The notes: generated by a model not told the origin, from the sequence alone. A stretch of DNA of 64,000 nucleotides from Bacillus sp. X1(2014) (GCF_007678255.1 NZ_VEED01000004.1:1-64000); one strand, 5' to 3'; shown: positions 43,556-51,993, counted from the first letter of the stretch. Numbers and translations are program-made.

Positions 43556-44326
43556 TTATTTTTCAACTTCTTCTGTTACTATCTCAACTTTAACTCCATG
43601 ATTATTTAATAATTGCACAATGTTTTTTGGAGGCTCTTTATCTGTAATTAAAGTGTCTATATCAGAAAAAGACATTGCTTTATAGTAACTTGTATTATTG
43701 AACTTTTCATAATCAGCCAGTAGAAATACGTGTTTTGCACGTTTCGATACGATTTTTTTAATATAAGCATCTTCCTGATCAGCAAAGTAGATTCCATCAC
43801 TTGAAATTCCTGCAGACCCAAAAAAGGCTTTATCGAAGCAAATATCATTTAATTGTGAAGTCATTTCAGGCCCATAAAAAAAACGATTTTTTTGATTAAA
43901 AGTTCCCCCAAGTAAGTGTAGTTCTACATTCTCCTTTTTTGATAAAATTTCTGCATTATCAAGTGAATGAGTATAGAGAGTCGAACTTACTTTTAAATGT
44001 TCACATAAGAACTTGATTGTTGTTGAGACATCAATAAAACACAGTTCACCATCCATGATGTACGTTGAAGCTTCTTTTCCTATTAGATACTTTTGCCTTG
44101 AAGCAAAGGTTAAACGTTCTTTATATGCTTTTATTTCCTTTCTAAAATGAGGTAACGCTATGCCACCATGGGTTCTTATTGCAGTTCCTTCTTCAACCAA
44201 TTTGATAATATCTCTTCTAGCGGTATCCCTTGAAATGTTAAGCATGCTACAAATTTCTTGATTTGAGACTTGGTTATGGGTTTTGAGATAATCTAGTATT
44301 TTTAATAATCGTTCTTCTTGATAAAT
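43556..44326 (-). CDS. DeoR-family regulator with an ATT start
   Basis: The protein has a DeoR helix-turn-helix (about residues 20-55, SNQEICSMLNISRDTARRD) and a sugar-phosphate-sensing DeoRC domain (75-235). The first ATG (44245) would remove most of the DNA-binding domain. In frame upstream the sequence is YQEERLLKILDYLKTHNQ, the normal DeoR N-terminus, and it is preceded by ATT at 44326-44324, nine bases after AAGGAGG. No other possible start exists, so ATT is the likely start and the product has 256 residues, the usual length. It heads an operon with the HAD phosphatase and probably responds to a sugar phosphate. Confidence 0.85.
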   Translation of the reverse strand: MYQEERLLKILDYLKTHNQVSNQEICSMLNISRDTARRDIIKLVEEGTAIRTHGGIALPHFRKEIKAYKERLTFASRQKYLIGKEASTYIMDGELCFIDVSTTIKFLCEHLKVSSTLYTHSLDNAEILSKKENVELHLLGGTFNQKNRFFYGPEMTSQLNDICFDKAFFGSAGISSDGIYFADQEDAYIKKIVSKRAKHVFLLADYEKFNNTSYYKAMSFSDIDTLITDKEPPKNIVQLLNNHGVKVEIVTEEVEK

Positions 44327-44335
44327 AAAGAAGCA

Positions 44336-44342
44336 CCTCCTT
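44336..44342 (-). promoter_or_regulatory. Ribosome binding site deciding an ATT start
   Basis: AAGGAGG on the - strand lies nine bases before ATT (44326). The next codons encode the conserved DeoR opening YQEER. Confidence 0.7.
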
Positions 44343-44467
44343 ATATATTTATTATAAACATTTATGCGTATTTCGCTAATTATTTTTAAGTGTTTTTTAC
44401 TATTTTAAGCATTTTTAAGCATTTATCTATTTACTTAATAAGAAATTAACGATTGAAGATTACAGAG

Positions 44468-44548
44468 TACATCATTAATGGAACAAGAAAAAAGCTGCAA
44501 AAAGCAGCTTATTCTTCTTTAACTCAAGCAACCGTTAGCTTAGGTCAT
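44468..44548 (+). repeat. Dispersed repeat, full copy
   Basis: CATTAATGGAACAAGAAAAA, hairpin AAGCTGC/GCAGCTT (44492-44510), CTTCTTTAACTCAAGCAACC and CGTTAGCTTAGGT. Confidence 0.7.
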
Positions 44549-44826
44549 TGGCTTATAGGCTCACAATCAATCCCATGCATAATAAAAGGGATTAGTGGTT
44601 TGATAAATTCTTCTGGTGGTACCCCTCTATTTCTTCTCCATTCTACTGATGCTCCGTAAATTCCCCAACTTAACATGACAGCAATTCTCTTAAGTGCTTG
44701 ATTTTCTTCCATTGAACGTCTAATTAACAACATTTTGTAAAAAACAATTTCCAGTTGTTCCCTTATAATGCGAGCAATGGTGTCTTCATAGCCTCTATGG
44801 CAACGATTAGATAAGGAATTTTGAGA
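44545..44826 (-). pseudogene. TetR-family regulator, C-terminal scrap
   Basis: The frame opens after a stop and reads YEDTIARIIREQLEIVFYKM, then AVMLSWGIYGASVEWRRNRG and PLIPFIMHGID. The 'ML-S-W-x-x-Y-G-A-x-x-E-W' segment and closing 'I-x-x-G-I' are typical of the C-terminal domain of TetR regulators. No helix-turn-helix remains in any frame upstream. Likely the surviving half of a decayed tetR gene. Confidence 0.45.
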
Positions 44827-44941
44827 TTATCTGGCTTTGGCATTACAGATTTAAATTCAAAAATCTTTGCCATATTCTAAACTTACTGAGATTACTAAAG
44901 GTCCAATAAAATAAATAATAAGTTTGATATAATCACAAATC

Positions 44942-44982
44942 AAAAGAAAAGGAGTAGCTCACTTGCTACTCCTTTTCTTTTT
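44942..44982. terminator. Strong hairpin terminator
   Basis: AAAAGAAAAGGAGTAGC, loop TCACTT and its perfect 17-base complement, ending in TTTTT. Confidence 0.8.
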
Positions 44983-45000
44983 AAATCCTATTACCTTCTT

Positions 45001-45060
45001 ATATTAAGCTAGTTAGTGGAACAAGAACAAAAGGCTGCCGCAACAGCGTTACAATCATGC
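45001..45060 (+). repeat. Dispersed repeat copy
   Basis: AGCTAGTTAGTGGAACAAGAA, then a GGCTGCCG..CAGC centre. Confidence 0.5.
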
Positions 45061-45062
45061 AG

Positions 45063-45281
45063 TCAAGCATCAGTTAATTCAATAGAATTAATCCCTGAAC
45101 TATTCTTCAATAAAATAAAATTTTTATGAAGCTCCTTTTCATTAATTGAAATCCTGACTGCTAAGTCTTTCGTTCGTAAAACAAAATCTTTTACTCCAAT
45201 AAATTCAGATTCAGCAATCAAATAGAATTCTGTACCCTTTTTAAAACCTTTAAAACTTTTTTTCAGCTTAAATATCTTCAT
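45063..45281 (-). CDS. Small hypothetical protein
   Basis: A 72-residue protein beginning MKIFKLKKSFKGFKKGTEFY, followed by an alternating beta-type pattern (LIAESEFIGVKDFVLRTKDL). The fold could be a small SH3-like barrel. No family or function is recognised. The ribosome site (GGGAGTAGCC) is about 11 bases from the ATG, weak. Single gene. Confidence 0.5.
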   Translation of the reverse strand: MKIFKLKKSFKGFKKGTEFYLIAESEFIGVKDFVLRTKDLAVRISINEKELHKNFILLKNSSGINSIELTDA

Positions 45282-45340
45282 TATATTACTTGGCTACTCC
45301 CATAATTTTTATTAGATGAATCCAGTAAAAATACCATGAA

Positions 45341-46111
45341 TTATTTTTTTCCACTCAAAATCATTGCATTTCCTAATACTTTCTTGTTCAATAAGAGCTT
45401 TGGCAATTTCATTTCATTAGCAAGTTTGTTGCTTTTCAATTCAGATACTCCATGTTTCTTTAGGTCATTTAAGAGCTCTTCTTGATCCCCAAAGATTTTT
45501 TCATCCATAAACAAATCAAAGAAGACAAATTCACCACCTGGCCTTAACACTCTTAATGCCTCTAACATTACTTCAGTTTTATTTCTTTGATCTTTTACTT
45601 CGTGAAAGGTTAGACAACTTACAATTATATCAAATTTATCATTTTTAAAAGGGAGCTCTGCAGCACTTGCTTTCAGAAATTCAATCTTATCAGAGACCCC
45701 TTCAATTTCAGCATTTTGTTGGCATTGAGCTTTCGAATATTCCCAATTCCCGCCCCAATAATCAATTCCAGTTAAGAAGGACCTAGGAAAAGTCTTTGCC
45801 AGTTTAATAATCAGTGAACCACTGCCTGTTCCTATATCTAGTATTTTTCCTTCTTCAGCCCCATTCACCTTGGCAACAATTAAATCATGTATTTTCGACT
45901 GAAAATTACCCCCGAATGGTGCAAATTGGTAAACAGAATAAGAAAGTATAAATACTATATAAATAAAAGGCAACGCTAACATCCCTAACAAGACTCGCAG
46001 ATATATATTAACAGGGAATAATGTTATCAAGAGAAGGCTTAGTGAAATAACCAAAAAAATTAGTAGTTTGTAAATTCGTATCCAGGTTTTATATTTTACT
46101 TTTGTTTTCAA
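45341..46111 (-). CDS. Membrane-anchored class I SAM methyltransferase
   Basis: A 256-residue protein with two N-terminal membrane helices (about residues 12-31 and 37-58) followed by a methyltransferase domain. Motif I is ILDIGTGSGSLIIKLA (about residue 94), an acidic residue ends the second strand (GIDYWGG), and post-motif VLRPGGEFVFFD is present. The pattern is that of the Methyltransf_11/25 group. Substrate unknown, perhaps a lipid or quinone because of the membrane anchor. Single gene. ATG preceded by AAGGATAGCTGGTAACTT, a weak site. Confidence 0.85.
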   Translation of the reverse strand: MKTKVKYKTWIRIYKLLIFLVISLSLLLITLFPVNIYLRVLLGMLALPFIYIVFILSYSVYQFAPFGGNFQSKIHDLIVAKVNGAEEGKILDIGTGSGSLIIKLAKTFPRSFLTGIDYWGGNWEYSKAQCQQNAEIEGVSDKIEFLKASAAELPFKNDKFDIIVSCLTFHEVKDQRNKTEVMLEALRVLRPGGEFVFFDLFMDEKIFGDQEELLNDLKKHGVSELKSNKLANEMKLPKLLLNKKVLGNAMILSGKK

Positions 46112-46293
46112 GTTACCAGCTATCCTTAAATAATCTATTTTTTGTTTGTTATTATTATAAAGGAAATTAATAATCCTTTGTTAAAACTTTAAAGATATTC
46201 TCAACTAATTCGCGCTTTGTGACAGGCGAACTTGGACTTTCGTATAATGAAATTGGATGAAATATTAATCAAAATAAAAAAGGTGATACTTGA

Positions 46294-46614
46294 ATGAGAA
46301 TTAATTTATCAGAGAATCAAATGGCGGAAATAAAACGAATCGTTCAAAAAGAACTTTTAATAAAAGGAATAGTTCCAACAGATGAATACCTATTTATCCA
46401 CTGTTTTTCGAAATTACAGAAAGAAACCGTCTATTATCATTTGTTCTCAGAAAATGATACACTGATCCTCCGCTGCTTTGCACGTCTATTTGACAACCCA
46501 GGTCTGAGCGTAAAGATCAGAAGCACAGCAAGAAATCTATTTGAATATCTGGAAAACCAAACAGGATTAAAAAACACAATCTATATTGAAAATGGTTTAG
46601 AGAAAACATTTTAA
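46294..46614 (+). CDS. Hypothetical soluble protein
   Basis: A 106-residue mainly helical protein (MRINLSENQMAEIKRIVQKE at the start, LFENPGL-like turn near residue 66, a long helix RSTARNLFEYLENQTG). It has no signal, no membrane segment and one or two Cys without a motif. I do not recognise it. The start follows AAAAAGGTGATACTTGA, a usable site. A dispersed repeat lies directly at its stop. Confidence 0.6.
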   Translation: MRINLSENQMAEIKRIVQKELLIKGIVPTDEYLFIHCFSKLQKETVYYHLFSENDTLILRCFARLFDNPGLSVKIRSTARNLFEYLENQTGLKNTIYIENGLEKTF

Positions 46615-46616
46615 CT

Positions 46617-46690
46617 TTTCGTCCAATAAGAAAAGCCACCATAATTGGCAGCTTTCACATTTTGCTAAAGTTCCTCTAGTCGCGCTTTTG
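46617..46690 (+). repeat. Dispersed repeat copy
   Basis: CTTTTCGTCCAATAAGAAAA, GCCACC..GGCAGC hairpin, then GCTAAAGTTCCTCTAGTCG. Confidence 0.5.
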
Positions 46691-46696
46691 CTTACT

Positions 46697-47164
46697 TTAA
46701 TATTCCCTTTTAATTACAAAAAACGAGCCCCGAATGGTTCCAGCTAGTTTAGATTTCTGCCTAGCGAATTTAAATTTTCCTTCTAACTCCTTTGGTACCT
46801 CCATCCCCTCTGAAAGCTTAAAACCAACAGCCCGCTTCGGCTTCGGACCATCAATCGTATACAAGACGTTGACCTCAAGACCATCCTCATAGAAGACGTA
46901 AGCCCAATTGATATTTTCCACTTGGAAACGCGATGTTTCTAATGGTTTGGCCGCAAATTCAATATCACGCTCTTCTTTCAAAATTCGGTTTACATAATCA
47001 AGGGTCTCGCTGGACTCACTAGCTGGTACCACCGTAAATTCATGCTTGTATTTGTTCATAAAGTAACGGGCTTCATTTGCACGTAAACCAGCAAGCGTTT
47101 CTGCTACCGGCGAAGACTCTAAGCCAACTGTAGACACATTTTTAAAATCAACGATATAAGACAT
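46697..47164 (-). CDS. Conserved hypothetical protein in the GyrI-like operon
   Basis: A 155-residue protein, MSYIVDFKNVSTVGLESSPV at the start and GTIRGSFFVIKREY at the end. I recall close relatives in Bacillus that are sometimes labelled 'phage tail protein' without evidence; the sequence shows no phage feature, signal or membrane segment. The ATG at 47164 follows AGGAGGATGGAC. It is 15 bases downstream of the GyrI-like gene and shares its transcript, so it may belong to the same ligand-sensing or detoxification unit. Confidence 0.75.
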   Translation of the reverse strand: MSYIVDFKNVSTVGLESSPVAETLAGLRANEARYFMNKYKHEFTVVPASESSETLDYVNRILKEERDIEFAAKPLETSRFQVENINWAYVFYEDGLEVNVLYTIDGPKPKRAVGFKLSEGMEVPKELEGKFKFARQKSKLAGTIRGSFFVIKREY

Positions 47165-47185
47165 GTCCATCCTCCTTTTATCTCT

Positions 47186-47665
47186 TTATTTCCTAACAAC
47201 AGGAATCCACATATCCCCAAAAACTAAGCCGTCTCTCTGACCCATTTCAACCGTTGCATTGGGCCCACCCACATAAGCAAAATTCTTTGCTTCTGGCAAA
47301 ACTTGCCCAAAGGCAACGCCGGCAAGCGTATTATGCAATTCATCAGCCGTCTTCCCTTCCCCTTTTACAACTAGGTATTCCCCCTTAGGAAATTGGATCA
47401 CTCTGTCTCCTTCTGGTGCGGATGCCTCTGTCATGACGCCAGCATAATGCATCATCTTGTTATTCACCGCTTCGTTCACGGCAAAAATGTAGTCATTTGT
47501 TGCTATAGATTTTAACCAGTCCAGCCTTCCATCTTGTTTGATAGCCTGCCAAAAGACAGCCTTTTCCTTGCTTATCCCTGCAAAGTCTGTGTAATGACTC
47601 TTAAGCTCCGTTCCAATACCAATAACGGTAAAGCCGTCTTTTTCTTCTATTGTATATTCTGCCAT
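47186..47665 (-). CDS. GyrI-like small-molecule-binding protein
   Basis: A 159-residue stand-alone GyrI-like (SHS2) domain, as found in effector domains of AraC-type regulators and in SbmC/YtkR-type proteins: MAEYTIEEKDGFTVIGIGTE, then GVMTEASAPEG and FPKGEYLVVKGEGKTADEL, and a closing GQRDGLVFGDMWIPV. These proteins bind or hydrolyse small drug-like ligands. The ATG at 47665 is chosen by homology of the opening. It diverges from a WYL-type regulator at 47776, which probably controls it. Confidence 0.85.
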   Translation of the reverse strand: MAEYTIEEKDGFTVIGIGTELKSHYTDFAGISKEKAVFWQAIKQDGRLDWLKSIATNDYIFAVNEAVNNKMMHYAGVMTEASAPEGDRVIQFPKGEYLVVKGEGKTADELHNTLAGVAFGQVLPEAKNFAYVGGPNATVEMGQRDGLVFGDMWIPVVRK

Positions 47666-47775
47666 CCTTAAAACCATCCTCTTCTTTAAAAATTTCAAAT
47701 GTCTTGTTTTCTTCACTTGATGGATATATCATAACCTTAAATCATGTCAAAAAATGATACTGTTTAGGAGTCACG

Positions 47776-48744
47776 ATGAAAAAAGTTGAACGGATTAATA
47801 TCATCATGCGGTATATCAACAACCGCAATCACTTTACCATTTCTGAAATTATGCGAGAGTTTAACATCTCTCGTTCGACAGCTATTAGAGATATTAGAGA
47901 AATTGAGGCCATGGGGATGCCACTTGTCGCTGAAGTTGGAAGGGATGGGGGTTATTTTGTCATGCACAACTCCGTCCTTCCTGTAGTCCGCTTTACCGAT
48001 AATGAAGTCAAAGCCTTATTTATTGCCTTTATGGCCACAAGAAATCAACAGCTCCCCTATTTAAAGAGTCGTCAGTCTTTGGCTGAAAAATTACTAGGAC
48101 TCCTCTCAGAAAACCAGCAAGATGACCTTGTTCTTTTAAATCAAATCTTGCTTTTTGAAGGGACCAACCCCTATAATCCCGACCTACTTGATCTATCAGA
48201 CCTCCCGCATCCGATGTTAGAAAAACTGATCCAAACCCTGCAGTTGGATCGTTATTTATTGATTACTATCCAAGAAGAGGAGGAAATCAAGTCTTATCGA
48301 ATTTATCTCTTGCATCTTTATCGAGAAAAAAGCCTTTGGCTGATTGAAGGCTTTGACTTAAAGGAAGAAAAGAAGCAGATTTTTCCTGTCGACCATCTCA
48401 CCAATGTTGAGCCCTACCCGATAAAAAAAAGAGTAAGTAAGAAAAAGATTTTAGAAATACTAAGTAAGCGGGAAGAAAAAATCAACCTTATCCTTGAACT
48501 TGGTCCAAAAGCGATTGCCCAGTTCAAAAAATACCATCCATTCAAAGTTTCAGTTTCCTATACGAATCCTTACCAAACCACAGCCATCCTAAAGACTTTT
48601 ATCAATGTTAATATGCCCGAAGAATTGGCCGAAATAACAAATTGGCTACTTTTCCTAGGCGAGGATATCAAGATCAGGGAAGTGCCAGAGGAAGTCTTAG
48701 AAGATATACAAGAGAGATTACGCCTATACTGCCCAAGAGCATAA
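47776..48744 (+). CDS. HTH-WYL transcriptional regulator (YafY type)
   Basis: A 322-residue regulator. It has an N-terminal HTH_11-type winged helix (residues 5-60, FTISEIMREFNISRSTAIRD) and a WYL-type ligand-binding domain (about 140-215, with SLWLIEGFDLKEEKK) plus a C-terminal extension (WCX type). It diverges from the GyrI-like operon across 110 bases and should be its regulator. A terminator follows at 48766. The ATG follows TAGGAGTCACG. Confidence 0.9.
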   Translation: MKKVERINIIMRYINNRNHFTISEIMREFNISRSTAIRDIREIEAMGMPLVAEVGRDGGYFVMHNSVLPVVRFTDNEVKALFIAFMATRNQQLPYLKSRQSLAEKLLGLLSENQQDDLVLLNQILLFEGTNPYNPDLLDLSDLPHPMLEKLIQTLQLDRYLLITIQEEEEIKSYRIYLLHLYREKSLWLIEGFDLKEEKKQIFPVDHLTNVEPYPIKKRVSKKKILEILSKREEKINLILELGPKAIAQFKKYHPFKVSVSYTNPYQTTAILKTFINVNMPEELAEITNWLLFLGEDIKIREVPEEVLEDIQERLRLYCPRA

Positions 48745-48765
48745 ACTTTTCCTGACATTAAAAAA

Positions 48766-48790
48766 AAGACCATCATTAACGATGATCTTT
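48766..48790. terminator. Bidirectional terminator
   Basis: AAAGACCATC/GATGATCTTT with A-runs and T-runs on both sides lies between convergent genes and slightly overlaps the end of the NlpC/P60 gene. Confidence 0.7.
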
Positions 48791-49244
48791 AAACGCGCTT
48801 TACTCCAATATATCTAGCATGCCAATAAGGGTTGCTTGTATAGGTAATAATGACCCCTTTTGAAGAGGATGCCATGATCATTTTCCCGTATCCAATATAA
48901 ATGGCTACATGGGTTGGGGCACTCGCTTTGGTCGGTGCGTAGAATAGTAAATCGCCAATCTGTAAATTAGATGGTCGATATCCATTTCCATAATACATTT
49001 GGGCAGCAGTGCGATTAAGTGTTCTTCCTGCTTTTCCATAAGAATACTTTACAAGGCCTGAACAGTCAAATCCACTTGGCGACATCCCGCCCCATCGGTA
49101 AGGAACTCCAAGATTAGATTTCGCGATCGAAATCGCTGCTGTATGATAATTGTATGTTGCTGCTTCCGCTTTTTCACCCTTGGCGGCGAACAAAGAGCCA
49201 CAAGAAGCTAAGATGGTAAAGGCTATGATGAATTTCTTTAGCAT
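48789..49244 (-). CDS. Secreted NlpC/P60 peptidoglycan hydrolase
   Basis: A 151-residue secreted cysteine peptidase. Signal peptide about residues 1-28 (KKFIIAFTILASCGSLFAAK, cleavage near KAEA), then a bare NlpC/P60 domain with catalytic Cys in SGFDCSGLVKYSYG, His in APTHVAIYIGYG and a final His in WHARYIGV. Such enzymes cut gamma-D-Glu-diaminopimelate or related peptide bonds in cell-wall stems. No LysM or SH3 wall-binding repeats are present, which is shorter than most. ATG follows TAGGAGGAAACAATC. Confidence 0.92.
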   Translation of the reverse strand: MLKKFIIAFTILASCGSLFAAKGEKAEAATYNYHTAAISIAKSNLGVPYRWGGMSPSGFDCSGLVKYSYGKAGRTLNRTAAQMYYGNGYRPSNLQIGDLLFYAPTKASAPTHVAIYIGYGKMIMASSSKGVIITYTSNPYWHARYIGVKRV

Positions 49245-49408
49245 GATTGTTTCCTCCTAGTGTGATTTGATAGTTTCACTATACTAGAAAGGTATAACAG
49301 ACTCATCACAGCAATATGTTATTTTCATTACAAAGTAATTCTAAAATAATTTTTTCACTTTAAAGTTATTTTTTATCAATTTGATATAGTGGGGCTGTAT
49401 GAAAGAAA

Positions 49409-49458
49409 AAAGAGCCATACTATACAAGTTCATTAAAACTTGTATAGTATGGCTCTTT
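49409..49458. terminator. 22-bp perfect hairpin
   Basis: AAAGAGCCATACTATACAAG plus TT pairs perfectly with its complement around CATTAA. It lies past the nitroreductase stop. The stem is much longer than a normal terminator. Confidence 0.65.
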
Positions 49459-49505
49459 AATATCATTCCTTACTAAAGCATTTTAAATACTTCGGTTCTT
49501 CTGTA

Positions 49506-50168
49506 TTATTCCGATGGCAATTCGTTAAAATACGCTACATCCTCAATAGGAAGACGTGTAGTAGGATGTCCTGGTTTTGTTGCTTTCCCGATAGCAATGA
49601 GCATAACCGGCACAAACTGTTCGGAAATTCCGAAAGCTTCAACGAACTTCGCTTTATCGTACCCTCCCATCGGAACAGTGTCGTATCCTTTGGAACGAGC
49701 GACAAGCATGAGTTGCATCGAGATAAGGCCTCCATCCGTATATACGATTTGACGAGCCACTTCAGGCGGCAAGTTTGAGTACATGCCAACTGTTCGTTCG
49801 ATGAATGATTTAGCCGTATCAGCCGGCATAAAGCCTGCTTCAACTGCCTGGCCATAAATTTTTTCGGCTTTCTTGTAGCTTTCCACATCACCAAGTACAG
49901 CAATAACGGCAGAAGCTTCGACTACTTGTTGTTGGTTAAACGCGATTGGCAATAGTTTTTTCTTCAACTCCGGTTTATCGATGACTAAAAACCGCCATGG
50001 TTGCAGGTTCGAAGACGAAGGAGCCAACGTTGCTTGCTCCAGCATTTCGGTCATTTCTTCGCGAGAGATCTGCACTGTTGGATCATATGAACGAACAGAT
50101 CGACGTTCACGGATAACATCTACGAACATTTGCTGTTCAACCCTATCTATAGTTTGAGAGTTTGACAT
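49506..50168 (-). CDS. Nitroreductase-family FMN oxidoreductase
   Basis: A 220-residue FMN protein of the nitroreductase fold. FMN-binding RRSVRSYDP (about residues 17-25), LAPSSSNLQPWRFLV (about residue 48) and the MGGYDKAKF segment are visible; sequence resembles Bacillus YdgI/YodC. NAD(P)H-dependent reduction of nitro compounds or quinones is the family activity. ATG follows TAGGAGGAATTATT. Single gene. Confidence 0.92.
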   Translation of the reverse strand: MSNSQTIDRVEQQMFVDVIRERRSVRSYDPTVQISREEMTEMLEQATLAPSSSNLQPWRFLVIDKPELKKKLLPIAFNQQQVVEASAVIAVLGDVESYKKAEKIYGQAVEAGFMPADTAKSFIERTVGMYSNLPPEVARQIVYTDGGLISMQLMLVARSKGYDTVPMGGYDKAKFVEAFGISEQFVPVMLIAIGKATKPGHPTTRLPIEDVAYFNELPSE

Positions 50169-50763
50169 AATAATTCCTCCTAGTAATGATAGTTTACTTT
50201 ATCTCTACTACGAACATTTTAAGGAAAATTCATATATAGTAAGAGTTTTTAACCCTATCATGAAAAATGTGATAAAAGATACTTCATCCACTATTGTTTG
50301 CATCTTACTAAGTTACCTTACTCACATTGAACCGATTTGTCAAAAATAATGCAATTGTAACTTTAACCATTAACCCGGCTAATACTCTTTAATTTGGGAG
50401 GAAAAAGCCGATTTACACTAATCAAAGGAGGAACATCTGGAAAATGCGGAATTACAATGCTAAGGAATTTCTAAAATAAATAGCCCAATTTCTCAGCATT
50501 AAATTTGAGAAATTAGGCTTTTTCGTAACTCAATAAACCCGCCCGGTTGAAAAAAATCTATACCTATCGCTCTATCGAAAAATTAAAGCATTTAAGCAAT
50601 CCAAATGCCAACTAATAAAAGCGAATGTTACTTCCCAAATAAATGGAGAGTACCCTTCGCTGATATTTTTTAGACTTTGTTAGTACAGGGGTGTTGCAAA
50701 TTTTAGCTTGATGAATATATATAGTAATAGTAAGTATTATTAGACTAACTGGAGATGATGATA
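50169..50763. other. Intergenic stretch with a gene-start relic
   Basis: At 50425 AAAGGAGGAACAT heads only an 11-codon frame (ATG at 50443), followed by the hairpin at 50482-50523. This looks like the start of a deleted gene. A left-end scrap of the dispersed repeat (ACCCGCCCGGTTG) lies at 50536. Nothing else is seen. Confidence 0.4.
50482..50524 (+). terminator. Hairpin terminator
   Basis: AGCCCAATTTCTCA and TGAGAAATTAGGCT pair with one mismatch and are followed by TTTTT. Confidence 0.75.
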
Positions 50764-51381
50764 TTGGAACCTAAATGGCTGGATTGGGCGAAACAACTTC
50801 AATCCATTGCACAGGCGGGATTAACGTATTCAAAAGATGTTTATGACTTGGAGAGATTTGAAATCATAAGAAATATAAGTGTTGACATTTTAGCACATTA
50901 CTCAAGTATGGACAGGCCTGTGATCAAAGATTTATTTGCAGGTGAAACTGGTTATGCAACTCCTAAGGTTGATATTAGGGCAGTAGTCTTTAAGGATGAT
51001 AAAATACTGATGGTCCGGGAAAATACCGATGGTAACTGGGCATTACCTGGCGGCTGGGCTGACATTGGACATACCCCAAGTGAAGTCGCTGTTAAGGAAG
51101 TAAAAGAAGAATCGGGATTTAATGTAAAACCGATCAAAGTAATAGCTGTAACCGATAAAAAGTGCCATCCACACCCTCCTTCTGCTTTTCATGTTTATAA
51201 AATATTTATTCAATGTGAAATAATTGGCGGGCAGCCAGCGAAAGGAATTGAAACAAGTGAAGTAAAGTTCTTTGCTGAAAACGAACTGCCTCCTCTGTCA
51301 ACAGCTCGAAATACAAAAACACAAATTGAGATAGCTTTTAAATACTTAAAAAATCCCCATGAAGCCGTTTATTTTGATTAA
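50764..51381 (+). CDS. NUDIX hydrolase with N-terminal accessory domain
   Basis: A 205-residue hydrolase: an N-terminal helical domain (1-60, WLDWAKQLQSIAQAGLTYSK) of the type found in ADP-ribose pyrophosphatase-like proteins, then a NUDIX domain. The NUDIX box is GGWADIGHTPSEVAVKEVKE followed by ESGF (Arg replaced by Lys in the REUXEE core, which is tolerated in some members). It should cleave nucleoside diphosphate compounds such as ADP-ribose in the cytoplasm. The TTG at 50764 fits the GGAG spacing better than the ATG at 50755. Single gene with a terminator at 51429. Confidence 0.88.
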   Translation: MEPKWLDWAKQLQSIAQAGLTYSKDVYDLERFEIIRNISVDILAHYSSMDRPVIKDLFAGETGYATPKVDIRAVVFKDDKILMVRENTDGNWALPGGWADIGHTPSEVAVKEVKEESGFNVKPIKVIAVTDKKCHPHPPSAFHVYKIFIQCEIIGGQPAKGIETSEVKFFAENELPPLSTARNTKTQIEIAFKYLKNPHEAVYFD

Positions 51382-51428
51382 GTTTAATTTAGAAAGGTAC
51401 TTCCTTTTTTAATCACCAAATGTTTTAG

Positions 51429-51470
51429 ACCAAGATATATTTGAAATCCCTCAAAATACATCTTGGTTTT
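51429..51470. terminator. Terminator between convergent genes
   Basis: ACCAAGATATATTTGA and TCAAAATACATCTTGGT pair with a few mismatches, ending TTTTG. Confidence 0.7.
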
Positions 51471-51480
51471 GATTTGAATT

Positions 51481-51978
51481 TCACTCTTTATCTTTACAAT
51501 TTGGCCACTGTATCTTAATAGATTCTCTGAATTGGCTCATATTAAAGTTTTTACCTGGACAACTTTTTGTGACTCCTTTTAATTCACGATGTCCCAGAAT
51601 CTGAGCAGTTGATAAATTAAATTGATTCAATAGGAAAATGCATAGTTTACTCAATGATTTTAGCTGCTCTATTGATGGAGTATGAAGATCAAAATTACCA
51701 GCTAAACAAATACCTATTGATTTTTCATTATATGAATAGGCATGTGCTCCAACATGGTATCCTCTTCCTTTAATAATTTCACCATTTTCCTCAATAAAAA
51801 AATTATATCCTATTCCACTCCATCCACGTTGATCCTGTTGAAACCTATGCGTTTTATTAATATCCCAACCAATTTCTTCTGTATGGTGTACAATGATGTA
51901 CAAGACATCTTTTAAAGCAATAAGCGGGTCTTTAAACGATAAATTAATATCTTTAATCCATCTCGGTTCTACTTTCAT
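51481..51978 (-). CDS. N-acetylmuramoyl-L-alanine amidase (PGRP type), no signal peptide
   Basis: A 165-residue Amidase_2/PGRP domain. Zinc ligands are visible: the first His in IIVHHTEEIGWD, the second in LGHRELKG and a Cys in KSCPGKNF; GWSGIGYNFFIEENGEI and KSIGICLAGNFD complete the pattern. It would cut the amide between N-acetylmuramate and L-alanine. There is no signal peptide or wall-binding domain, as in phage endolysins. It starts MKVEPRW, like the phosphatase 16 bases upstream (MKVEPF). Both have their own ribosome sites (AGAGGTCTAC here). They form an operon. Confidence 0.9.
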   Translation of the reverse strand: MKVEPRWIKDINLSFKDPLIALKDVLYIIVHHTEEIGWDINKTHRFQQDQRGWSGIGYNFFIEENGEIIKGRGYHVGAHAYSYNEKSIGICLAGNFDLHTPSIEQLKSLSKLCIFLLNQFNLSTAQILGHRELKGVTKSCPGKNFNMSQFRESIKIQWPNCKDKE

Positions 51979-51993
51979 GTAGACCTCTCCTCA

